A stretch of 36,153 bases of DNA, taken from the IMG/VR virus record IMGVR_UViG_3300046460_000055, positions 1-36,153 of that record; one strand, 5' to 3'. The DNA is from a virus. A program made the translations under genes and the position numbers. This document shows, one piece after another, positions 15,147 to 21,844 of the stretch (positions within the stretch are counted from its first letter, which is position 1; every line of letters begins with the position of its first letter). Below the pieces are notes generated by a model. That model saw nothing but the letters and a program-made list of their open reading frames with translations. It did no database searches and was not told the origin of the DNA.

Positions 15147-15371
15147 TTATTGGATTTTGGAACGCGCCGCCAGCATGGCGTCCGCGAGCTTGTAGCAGTC
15201 TTCGGCGATGGTGCTGGCAACTTCGACCGGTTCGACATGTGGGCCGCACGATGCCAGATAGCCTTCCAAGGCCTTACCCGCGAACCAGTCACGCACCGAG
15301 AGGCCAGGGTCGCCGCTGTTGCATCCGTTCGCCTCGGTTGTCGGGAAGGCCGGGCCGCCGTCGCCGATCAC
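15147..15371 (-). CDS. Small conserved phage protein of the GGPAFP...LSVRDWFA type
   Basis: A 74-residue protein with IGDGGPAFPTTE at the N-terminus, LSVRDWFAGKALEGYLA in the middle and AYKLADAML-type ending (CYKLADAMLAARSKI). This short arrangement is widespread in phage early regions, function unknown. It starts with GTG at 15371 within a GTGA overlap with the ATPase stop. It is related to the 97-residue protein at 20402-20695 by the DGGPAFP and SVRDxFA elements and by the same GTG/overlap start mode. Confidence 0.72.
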   Translation of the reverse strand: MIGDGGPAFPTTEANGCNSGDPGLSVRDWFAGKALEGYLASCGPHVEPVEVASTIAEDCYKLADAMLAARSKIQ

Positions 15372-17173
15372 GCTGCCACCTGCTGGGCGTCGCCGTTGAC
15401 GGTGCTGCTGGCGCTGATGCCGCCGTTCTCGACCCAGAAGGCGGTGATGGTGTCGGCCAGGCCGGTCGGCATCGCCTTGAACGTGCCGAACAGAAGGGCG
15501 GTGTCGACCAGCCCTTCAAAGGCCAGCACGTCCATCCAGTCCAGGAGTTGGGCGCGGCCCGGCAGGTCCAGCACGTCCACGCGGTCCAGCATCAGCACCT
15601 TCAGGCCCGACAGCTCGGCGACCACCTGGGCCACCATCGCGTCGACGCGCCATTGCTCGGACTCGCTCAGCAGCTGATACGGGCGCCCGTTGGCGGTGAT
15701 CGCCATGTCGGCTTCGATTTGCGCGGTCATCCACTCGGTATCCACGGCCGCCTGTTTCAGCAGCAGGTTCACCGGCGCCAGGGCTTCCAGCAGCATTTCG
15801 TTCGGGATGCCCTGCGGCGCGAGCGCGTCGGCCACCTTCGTCCATTCCTCGACGTCGACGTGGTGGCGCTTCGCATCGGCGGTCTTGCGCACCGCCTCGT
15901 CGCGCTTTTTCTGCACCGCTTCAATGTCCTGGCGCTTGCTCTCGGCGGCCTGACGGTCTGCCTTCGCCTTGGCTACCAGCCCTTCCACTTCCGCGATCTC
16001 GGCGCTGGCGTCCACGACTTCAGCAGCAGGCGCCAGGGCGTCGAACTGGCCCTTGGCCTGGGTGGCAGCGTCCAGATCGCGCTGCAGGTTCTTCACGCGG
16101 TTCTGCAGCACCTGCAGGCCGCGTTCGTTCTCGGCCAGGGATGCCACCGCCTCGGGATCGGGCTGGCCGGCGTCCAGTTTGCCGTGTTCCTTCGTGTAGG
16201 CCGCCAGCAGCTTCGCCTGGTCGGTCGCCTTCTCGGCGGTCTTGTCTTTCCCGGTCAGCTGCAGGGTGTCGATAAACTTGGCCATGTCGTGCACCAGGCC
16301 GACCCGGGCGGTGCCGCTGGCGCGCTTGCGCAGGTCTTCCACCTTCGGCTCGTACTCGGCCAGCTCGGCGCGCGCACGTTCCAGCTGTTCGGTCAGGCCT
16401 GCCACCTTGCCGGCGCCTTCAGCCAGCGATTCGCGGCGCTGCGCCGCTTTCTGCGCCTCGATGGCCACCGACTTGATGCGGCCCAGATTTTCGTTCAGCA
16501 GCGCGATGTTTCGATCGATCCCGCCCACCTGTTCGGCCAGCGCCTTCGCATCACCCGGCGGCATGTCCGGTACCACCGCTTCCCAGCTGACCGCCTTGAC
16601 CGCGCCGTAGGTCTCGCCGGTCAGCTGGCGCCATGCGCCCTTGGCTTCGGTGGCCTTGCTCTTGGCGTGCTCGCACACGCCCGGGAACCCGGTACGCAGC
16701 AGCGGCAGCACGGCGTCCACCTTCACTTCCTGGCATCCGCGCGCCAGCATGCGCGCCTTCACGTTGTCGGCCTTCGGCTTCAGGCCGGTCAGCCCGAACA
16801 GGAAGGTGCGGCGCTCGTCGGCGGTCATCTTCGCGAAGCGCTGGCCATACAGGGCCACGCGCATCGGTTCGCTGATCTCGGGCCCGACGAATTCACCCTT
16901 GGGCATGTTGAACGCGAAGGACTCGTCGGCATCGCCGTCGATCGTGACCACGGCGCCGCCGGCCTGGGCGCCATCGTGCACCAGCATGCCGTAGGTCTTT
17001 TTGGTGCTGACGTCGCGCACGGTGTCCTGGGTGATGGCCATGCGCACAGCTTCCTGAATCGAGCTCTTGCCGCTGCCGTTGCGGCCGGCGAACAGCGCCA
17101 CCGGCGAAGGCAGGCGCACGTCGACGCTTTGCAGGCCCAGCACATTGTCAGCTTGAATACGGGTGATCTTCAT
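15368..17173 (-). CDS. SbcC/RecN-like AAA ATPase with central coiled coil
   Basis: A 601-residue protein. Walker A is AGRNGSGKSS (residues 29-38), right after an N-terminal strand pair (MKITRIQADNVLGLQSVDVR), as in SMC/RecF/SbcC proteins. The middle (about 215-450) is long, Ala/Glu/Lys-rich coiled coil. The ABC-signature counterpart is LSESEQWR (about 502-509) and the Walker B strand is KVLMLDRVDVLD (from about 525), where the usual catalytic Glu after Asp is Arg. ATG 17173 was chosen over TTG 17188, because GGAGAAC between them is the ribosome site. It is encoded with RecT and an exonuclease, so a role in phage DNA end processing is likely. Confidence 0.85.
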   Translation of the reverse strand: MKITRIQADNVLGLQSVDVRLPSPVALFAGRNGSGKSSIQEAVRMAITQDTVRDVSTKKTYGMLVHDGAQAGGAVVTIDGDADESFAFNMPKGEFVGPEISEPMRVALYGQRFAKMTADERRTFLFGLTGLKPKADNVKARMLARGCQEVKVDAVLPLLRTGFPGVCEHAKSKATEAKGAWRQLTGETYGAVKAVSWEAVVPDMPPGDAKALAEQVGGIDRNIALLNENLGRIKSVAIEAQKAAQRRESLAEGAGKVAGLTEQLERARAELAEYEPKVEDLRKRASGTARVGLVHDMAKFIDTLQLTGKDKTAEKATDQAKLLAAYTKEHGKLDAGQPDPEAVASLAENERGLQVLQNRVKNLQRDLDAATQAKGQFDALAPAAEVVDASAEIAEVEGLVAKAKADRQAAESKRQDIEAVQKKRDEAVRKTADAKRHHVDVEEWTKVADALAPQGIPNEMLLEALAPVNLLLKQAAVDTEWMTAQIEADMAITANGRPYQLLSESEQWRVDAMVAQVVAELSGLKVLMLDRVDVLDLPGRAQLLDWMDVLAFEGLVDTALLFGTFKAMPTGLADTITAFWVENGGISASSTVNGDAQQVAA

Positions 17174-17236
17174 TGTCTTGTTCTCCAATCGGTTTTTAGT
17201 TGCGGGACCACGCCCCGGCGGCCCCGCGTGTTGTTG

Positions 17237-18079
17237 TTATTCCAGGTTGCCGCCGCTGGCCGAGCGCTTCGCACCGCCGCGGCGGCCCTTGGCGATCGGC
17301 TCGACGTTGCTGGCGGCCGGTGCTTCGTCGGTCTTCAGCGGGATCGGGTCGGCGACCGGTTCGGCACCGCCTTCGCCGGGCGTGAACGTCGCGTCCACCA
17401 CGTCGTCGGGCTGGCCGGCGCCCTTCACTTCCTGGAAGTCCGGATCCCCTGCCGGCGTGGCCAGCGTCGCCGGCAGCGTGTCGACCGTCGCACTGGTTTT
17501 GCCGAATTCCTGCTCGGCCAGGCGGCGCGCATCGCTCATTGGCTGCTGGGTTTGCTTTTCCACCTGGTCGAACAGGTCGGTGCTGCCTTCGTCGTCTTCG
17601 CTGCGGCATTCCAGCGTGACCGGCACCACCTGCTGCAGCAGGCCGGACAGCGCTGCGATCGCCACCGGGTCCGGTTTGGAGAACTGCACGCGGAACTGCC
17701 AGGTGACCGTGCCGCCTTCCTTCATCGTCAACTTGATGTTGTTGGTCTTGCCGCCGCCCAGCACGACGTCGCCGCCGTCGACGTGCAGGCGCAGCAGCGT
17801 GCGCGGCACTTCCAGCTTCCAGCCGATCGTCGGATCCAGCAGCGGGAAGCGCAGGGCCGGCAGGTGGTCGCCGTCGATAAGATCGCGGTTGTCATCCTTG
17901 CGGTAAAACGTCGCGCGCAGGTCTGGGTTGAGCTTCGCCAGCAGGTTGTTCGCGCTGTCGAATTCGAACTTCAGGTCGATCGCGGCGCTGGACTCTTCGC
18001 CGTGCAGCTCGCTGCGCACGTTCATGTGGGACAGCTTGCAGCGCTCTTTTTGCAGATTGAATGCCTCAGTTTTGGACAT
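17237..18079 (-). CDS. Conserved recombination-operon protein of unknown function
   Basis: A 280-residue protein between RecT and the ATPase. The first 165 residues are beta-rich (VRSELHGEESSAAIDLKFEF, LPALRFPLLDPTIGWKLEV, VVLGGGKTNNIKLTM, VTWQFRVQFSKPDP), forming what looks like a compact domain conserved in other phages at the same place. The remainder is acidic, Pro/Ala-rich and probably disordered, ending in a basic tail (GRRGGAKRSASGG). AAGGGA precedes ATG 18079. Context suggests a DNA recombination accessory role. No motif reveals an activity. Confidence 0.7.
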   Translation of the reverse strand: MSKTEAFNLQKERCKLSHMNVRSELHGEESSAAIDLKFEFDSANNLLAKLNPDLRATFYRKDDNRDLIDGDHLPALRFPLLDPTIGWKLEVPRTLLRLHVDGGDVVLGGGKTNNIKLTMKEGGTVTWQFRVQFSKPDPVAIAALSGLLQQVVPVTLECRSEDDEGSTDLFDQVEKQTQQPMSDARRLAEQEFGKTSATVDTLPATLATPAGDPDFQEVKGAGQPDDVVDATFTPGEGGAEPVADPIPLKTDEAPAASNVEPIAKGRRGGAKRSASGGNLE

Positions 18080-18112
18080 TGGTTCCCTTTCTTGGGTGGT
18101 GGTGAAAAATCG

Positions 18113-19342
18113 TTATTCGGGCGCGGCGCCGCCGGCCTTGCCGCCGCGGGTGCGCTTCGCCGGGCCGGCCGCCGGTGCGTCGGCCTTCGGCGCCTGTTCC
18201 TTCGGCGTCATTTCGCCCAGCCGCTGCTGGTACAGCTTGTTCAGGGTGCCGCGCAGTTCGTCGTTCTGGACTTCGCCGACCAGCTCGTACACGTCAGCCA
18301 ACTGGTTCAGGTTGCCCGCGCGGTTCAGCTGGACCATAAGGCGCTCGTACTGTTCGGACGCCTCGGGCGTGAGGGCGCCCGGCTTCGGTGCCGCGCTGGC
18401 CGTACTGGTGGCCGCCTGGGCTTCGCGCACTTCGACGGTCTCGGCATCGGCGCGGCGGCGTTCGTTCGGCGTCGGCTTTTCCTCGGTGGCGGCAGCGGTC
18501 GGCGCTGGCGCGTCGGTGCGTGGGTGCTCTTCCTGCTGGTCCTGGCCGGCGTCGGCGTCTTCCTCATCAATGAACACGAAGTTGCCGTCGATCGTGTTTT
18601 CGACGTGGGCCGCCTTGCCGGATGCGTTCGCGTTCTCGGCCGCGACCGCGTTCTCGAGCTCCACCGACGTCGGCAGGTATTTGATCACCTGCAGCAGCAC
18701 GACCTTGCGGCCATAGGCTTCGAAGTTGTCGTCGTTTTTCGCGGCGTAGTGCTTGCCGCCGACCTTGTTGTATTCCTTCAGGTGCTTGTGCACCTTGGCC
18801 ACCGACCACACGACCAGGTGCGGGTACTCGGCGCCCTTCACGCGCCCGACGGCGTAGTAGTGGGTAATGTCCGCGTGCTCTTCGCTGTCGCCCGGCTTGT
18901 GTTTCAGGTACGGGCTATCGCCCAGCTGATATTCGAACTGGTCGCCCTTGCGCACCACGCCGGTCCAGGCGCTGGCGCGGCCGGTGCGGTTCACCAGGTC
19001 AATCAGGCCCTTCCAGCCCGGCACATAGGACACGTTGCCCTTGTAGGCGACCAGATAGCCCTTGCCGTTGCCCAGCCCGATCCCGCTGTTGATGGCGATG
19101 CTGACCGCCACGTAGAACGAAAGCGGCGAGGCGGCCTGCAGGTCTTTCGACTGCATCAGCATCACGGTCGCGGTGCGCATCTCGCGTTCGACCGTCATGT
19201 GGCCCGGGATGCCGGCGCCCAGCAAATCCTTGCGCTTTTCCAGGTAGTCGGTCTTCCCGGTGATCGGGTGCGCTGCGCGCCGCGCCAGTTCGTTCGTGCC
19301 GGCCTGCTGGTCGGCTGCTAGTTCTTGCAGGTTTGTTGCCAT
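18113..19342 (-). CDS. RecT-family single-strand annealing protein
   Basis: A 409-residue protein. Core blocks of the RecT family (PF03837) are visible in residues about 30-235: LQAASPLSFYVAVSIAINSG, LGNGKGYLVAYKGNVSYVPG, WKGLIDLVNRTG and YGRKVVLLQVIKYLP. RecT proteins coat single-stranded DNA and anneal complementary strands during phage recombination and end repair. The C-terminal 150 residues are an unusually long extension: acidic/Pro-rich linker (about 250-320), a helical segment (EQYERLMVQLNRAGNLNQLA), then a basic tail PAKRTRGGKAGG. AGGAGA lies 9 bases before ATG 19342. The exonuclease immediately upstream is the expected partner. Confidence 0.92.
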   Translation of the reverse strand: MATNLQELAADQQAGTNELARRAAHPITGKTDYLEKRKDLLGAGIPGHMTVEREMRTATVMLMQSKDLQAASPLSFYVAVSIAINSGIGLGNGKGYLVAYKGNVSYVPGWKGLIDLVNRTGRASAWTGVVRKGDQFEYQLGDSPYLKHKPGDSEEHADITHYYAVGRVKGAEYPHLVVWSVAKVHKHLKEYNKVGGKHYAAKNDDNFEAYGRKVVLLQVIKYLPTSVELENAVAAENANASGKAAHVENTIDGNFVFIDEEDADAGQDQQEEHPRTDAPAPTAAATEEKPTPNERRRADAETVEVREAQAATSTASAAPKPGALTPEASEQYERLMVQLNRAGNLNQLADVYELVGEVQNDELRGTLNKLYQQRLGEMTPKEQAPKADAPAAGPAKRTRGGKAGGAAPE

Positions 19343-19365
19343 GCTGCGGTTCTCCTAGTGGTGGG

Positions 19366-20169
19366 TCATTCGTGATAGGGGCAGGTATTCCAGCGCGAGC
19401 AGTATTTTTTGTCGCACAGGACTGACTGCGGGTTCGGTGGGAACAGCCCGGCCTTGAACATCTTGGCCGCCATGCTGATCAGGCCCGGCGCCTGGTCGGT
19501 GCCGACCAGCTGGCGCTTCGCGTCGAACACATGGCTGATGCCGACCTGTGTGGTGCTGGTGGTCTGCAGCGCCAGAATCTGCGCGCCGGCTGTCGGCTGG
19601 CCGTCTGTGTACTCGGACAGCAGCTGATAGGTGCCCAGCTGCGCGGCGCGGCCCTTGGTGCTGACCGTGCCTTCGCTGATCAGGCGCCCGCCGGTTTTCA
19701 GGTCGGCGATCACCTTGCCGGCGCTGGTGCGCGCCACCCGGGCCCGGTCCATGGTGCCGGTCAGGCGCACGATCACGCCGTCGCCGCAGTCGATATCCAG
19801 CGGCTTCAGGCTCATTTCCACCGACTCGTAACGCATCTGCGGCGCGATCTCAGCGCAGTAGCGGGCGTGCAGGGTCAGGCCGATGCGCTCGGCATCGCGC
19901 AGCGCCAGCTTCGGGTCTTTAAAGTCGACGTTTTCGGTCGGCTCGTACAGGGTCTGCATGAACACGTCGGCGGCATCGTTGGCGCTGATCGGTGCGCCGG
20001 CCAGTTGCGCCTGGTCGAAGGCTGCGGTGCTGGCGTGGATGCTGGTTCCCAGCCAGGCGCGCAGGCTGGTCGCGCGGTGCAGCTTCAGGAGCTGTTCACC
20101 TTCGAAACGGTAGGCGCAGTCGAACAGGCCGCCGAACGAACTGGCGCGGATGGTGTAGGTCTCGTTCAT
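19366..20169 (-). CDS. PD-(D/E)XK exonuclease, RecB/Cas4-like with probable Fe-S cluster
   Basis: A 267-residue protein. Nuclease residues: His45 in GTSIH, Asp141 in GTMDRAR, Asp156-Lys158 in IADLKTG, and the QxxxY element QLGTYQ (177-182). Cys18 near the N-terminus plus Cys252, Cys257 and Cys263 (C-x4-C-x5-C at the C-terminus) match the way Cas4/AddB nucleases clamp an iron-sulfur cluster. Such phage enzymes resect double-strand ends to give single strands for RecT, encoded next downstream. ATG 20169 overlaps the stop of the upstream membrane protein by one base; an upstream in-frame extension was rejected because it falls inside that gene. Confidence 0.9.
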   Translation of the reverse strand: MNETYTIRASSFGGLFDCAYRFEGEQLLKLHRATSLRAWLGTSIHASTAAFDQAQLAGAPISANDAADVFMQTLYEPTENVDFKDPKLALRDAERIGLTLHARYCAEIAPQMRYESVEMSLKPLDIDCGDGVIVRLTGTMDRARVARTSAGKVIADLKTGGRLISEGTVSTKGRAAQLGTYQLLSEYTDGQPTAGAQILALQTTSTTQVGISHVFDAKRQLVGTDQAPGLISMAAKMFKAGLFPPNPQSVLCDKKYCSRWNTCPYHE

Positions 20170-20405
20170 TAGCCCAGCCTCGGATCGAAGGGCGCGCCGA
20201 GCAGGATGCACAGCACTTCAGCGAAGCCCAGCGCGGCGAACAGGCCACCGAAGAACAGGATGCAAAAGCCGATCGGGTGGTCGACCAGGCGGGTGAAAAG
20301 GGACGGTTCGCGCTCTTCCTTGCGCAGGCGCGCCATCGCGTGTTCGATCTCTTCGTCTTCGGTCAGGCAGACATGGAAGAGCGTGGCCAGCAGGCGGCGG
20401 ATCAT
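20169..20405 (-). CDS. Small membrane protein, 78 residues
   Basis: The N-terminal half is charged and helical (LTEDEEIEHAMARLRKEERE). The C-terminal half holds one long or two short membrane segments (IGFCILFFGGLFAALGFAEV, then LCILLGA). It starts at ATG 20405 in an ATGA overlap with the upstream gene, with GGAG about 8 bases before. Its TAA overlaps the exonuclease start. A small inner-membrane protein in an early operon may act in exclusion or host takeover, but nothing in the sequence shows this. I do not recognise a family. Confidence 0.65.
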   Translation of the reverse strand: MIRRLLATLFHVCLTEDEEIEHAMARLRKEEREPSLFTRLVDHPIGFCILFFGGLFAALGFAEVLCILLGAPFDPRLG

Positions 20406-20695
20406 GTTGGGCTCCGTTCTGCAACCATCGTGTCCGCATATTCGCCGCGCAGCTTCGCCAGCACGGCCAGCAGCACGCACATGTCGGGCCAGTTGCCGCC
20501 GTACTTTGGGTCGGTGCGCTTCCAGTGGTTGCGGGCGTCTTCCAGGGTGATCGGCGCGTGGGCGGCAAAGTAGTCGCGCACGCTCATTCCGTTCTGCTGG
20601 ATCGTCACCGCCTGGGCCTGGCCAGCCAGTTCGACCGGCACCACCAGACCCTGCTGCATGCCCGGGAAGGCCGGGCCACCGTCGCGGCGGTTCAC
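20402..20695 (-). CDS. Small conserved phage protein of the GGPAFP...MSVRDYFA type
   Basis: A 97-residue protein with RRDGGPAFPG near the N-terminus, NGMSVRDYFAAHAPI in the middle (about 35-49) and a helical C-terminal part (MCVLLAVLAKLRGEYADTMV). It shares the DGGPAFP and SVRDxFA elements with the 74-residue gene at 15147-15371. The start is GTG 20695 in a GTGA overlap with the upstream stop, with AAGGCGG about 6 bases before it; the next in-frame ATG would remove the conserved N-terminus. Function unknown. Confidence 0.68.
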   Translation of the reverse strand: MNRRDGGPAFPGMQQGLVVPVELAGQAQAVTIQQNGMSVRDYFAAHAPITLEDARNHWKRTDPKYGGNWPDMCVLLAVLAKLRGEYADTMVAERSPT

Positions 20696-20847
20696 GCTGC
20701 ACCGCCTTGCGGCAGCTGCTGGGCTGGCTGTTGAACGGCGCTGCGCAACATGTTCAGTGCGCAGGCCAGATTGATGATCCGTTGCCTGCGGTGCAGGCTG
20801 GAAAGCTGCTGCAGCGCGAGCGCCGCGGCTTGGGAATTGTGTCCCAT
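20692..20847 (-). CDS. First gene of the leftward operon, 51-residue helical protein
   Basis: ATG 20847 has a strong ribosome site (AGGGGA) a few bases upstream. The protein is mostly helical and Gln/Leu-rich (ALALQQLSSLHRRQRIINLA, then Gln/Pro-rich end). A longer frame begins at 20880 but would read through the leader hairpin. Being the first product of the early leftward operon, it could be regulatory, yet no DNA-binding motif is clear. I do not recognise it. Confidence 0.55.
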   Translation of the reverse strand: MGHNSQAAALALQQLSSLHRRQRIINLACALNMLRSAVQQPAQQLPQGGAA

Positions 20848-20866
20848 TTGGTCCCCTTTTCTTGTC

Positions 20867-20889
20867 AGGAAGCACCCCACGCGCTTCCT
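20867..20889 (-). promoter_or_regulatory. Leader hairpin of the leftward transcript
   Basis: AGGAAGC (20867-20873) and GCTTCCT (20883-20889) form a perfect 7-bp stem with a 9-base loop. It lies between the leftward -10 element and the ribosome site of the first gene, so it would be at or very near the 5' end of the mRNA. It could protect the transcript end or bind a regulator. Confidence 0.5.
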
Positions 20890-20898
20890 ACAGACAAC

Positions 20899-20928
20899 AT
20901 CTTAACGACATGGTTTGTTGTACGTCAA
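20899..20928 (-). promoter_or_regulatory. Leftward early promoter
   Basis: On the minus strand, TTGACG (20928-20923) and TAAGAT (20904-20899) are separated by 18 bases, a good match to a sigma-70 promoter. Transcription would begin near 20892 and run into the 15-gene leftward operon. The -35 element overlaps a short inverted repeat, GTTG-N5-CAAC (20918-20930), a possible operator. Confidence 0.6.
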
Positions 20929-20949
20929 CGAAAATCTATGTCGCCAGCG

Positions 20950-20959
20950 CAAATATTTG
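20950..20959. promoter_or_regulatory. Palindromic operator candidate between divergent promoters
   Basis: CAAATATTTG is a perfect 10-base palindrome in an otherwise GC-rich genome. It is located between the leftward -35 (20923-20928) and the candidate rightward -35 (20962-20967), where one dimeric regulator could control both operons. The HTH protein encoded at 21038 is the obvious candidate. Confidence 0.4.
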
Positions 20960-20961
20960 TG

Positions 20962-20991
20962 TTGCGTCAGGGAAGTTGATTGCGGTACGAT
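20962..20991 (+). promoter_or_regulatory. Candidate rightward early promoter
   Basis: TTGCGT (20962-20967) and TACGAT (20986-20991) with an 18-base spacer. The match to consensus is modest, so the promoter may be weak or activator-dependent. It would give a leader of about 40 bases before ATG 21038. Confidence 0.35.
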
Positions 20992-21037
20992 TCGTTGCAG
21001 CATCGCCATAAAACTACTAACGAAAGGAAACATAACG

Positions 21038-21310
21038 ATGGAAACGACCCGCGAACACACGCCCCACCCACTGTTCGACGCGCTGCTGGCCGACATGCGC
21101 CGCCGCCGCGGTGACAAGGTGCGGAACAACGACGCCGCCCTGTGCCGCGAGCTGGACGTACTGCCGCCGACGCTCAGCAAGATGCGCAAGGGGAAGCTGC
21201 CGGTGTCCGACTTCGTGCGCGTGCAGGTGATGCGTAAATTCGGCTGGCCGATCAAGCGCCTGGACGAGTTGGCGCCGCCTGCGCCGGCCGAGGAAGGGCA
21301 GGCCCACTAA
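21038..21310 (+). CDS. Cro-like helix-turn-helix regulator candidate
   Basis: A 90-residue protein. NDAALCRELDVLPPTLSKMR (about residues 30-49) fits a helix-turn-helix of the lambda-repressor type, followed by KGKLPVSDFVRVQVMRKFGW and IKRLDEL, an arrangement found in short phage and bacterial DNA-binding proteins. AAAGGA lies about 8 bases before ATG 21038. Its position, first in the rightward operon beside a divergent control region, matches Cro in lambda. The C-terminus (APPAPAEEGQAH) is probably flexible. No partner CI-type repressor is found in the genome. Confidence 0.65.
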   Translation: METTREHTPHPLFDALLADMRRRRGDKVRNNDAALCRELDVLPPTLSKMRKGKLPVSDFVRVQVMRKFGWPIKRLDELAPPAPAEEGQAH

Positions 21311-21844
21311 ATGGAAATCGTGCTGGTCAAGCAGACCGACGCCCAGCTGCCAGAAGAGGACAAGGCCGCCGTGCGCCGCTTCATGTTCGCGCACTTTTCC
21401 GGCGCCACGGACAAAGACACCCGGGCCTGGAACAACTTCATCCGCGCGATGGATGCCGCCGGCAGCGGCGAGTTCTTCACCATCAAGATCGAGCGCCGCC
21501 GCCAGGGCTGGTATCACCGGAAGCACATGGCCATGATGTCGGCCGTCTTCAAAGGCCAGGAGCGCATCACCGATTTCGAAGCCTTCCGCCTGTGGGTGAA
21601 GATCGGCAGCGGCTTCGTCACCTGGATGGCTGGGCCGAAGGGCGGCGGCGCCGTCGTGCCGGTCCCGAAGTCGATCAGCTACAGCAGCTGCAGCGAAGAG
21701 GAAATGCGCGAGTTCCACGAAAACGCCGTGGCCTTCCTGTTGACCGAACACGCTGCCCATTACCTGTGGCCGAAGGCCGACCCGAAGGCGGCCCAGCAGG
21801 GCATGGACGCAATCATCGCTAAATTCGAAGGGGAGAAATTTTGA
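21311..21844 (+). CDS. DUF1367-family protein
   Basis: A 177-residue protein starting directly after the previous stop. The Phe/His-rich core FFTIKIERRRQGWYHRKHMA with FKGQERITDFEAFRLWVKI and the Ser-rich segment before EEEMREFHENAVAFLL are characteristic of DUF1367 (PF07105), a family found in many phage early regions near nin-type and replication genes. Its role is not known. AAEENA-type end helix (QQGMDAIIAKFEGEKF). The stop overlaps the TTG start of the methyltransferase gene. Confidence 0.82.
   Translation: MEIVLVKQTDAQLPEEDKAAVRRFMFAHFSGATDKDTRAWNNFIRAMDAAGSGEFFTIKIERRRQGWYHRKHMAMMSAVFKGQERITDFEAFRLWVKIGSGFVTWMAGPKGGGAVVPVPKSISYSSCSEEEMREFHENAVAFLLTEHAAHYLWPKADPKAAQQGMDAIIAKFEGEKF

Noticed and set aside
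15116-19321. Open frame of about 1400 codons on the plus strand across the recombination genes
   Set aside because: It lies opposite four clearly recognised minus-strand genes. The product is an Arg/His/Gly/Val-rich shadow with no domain.
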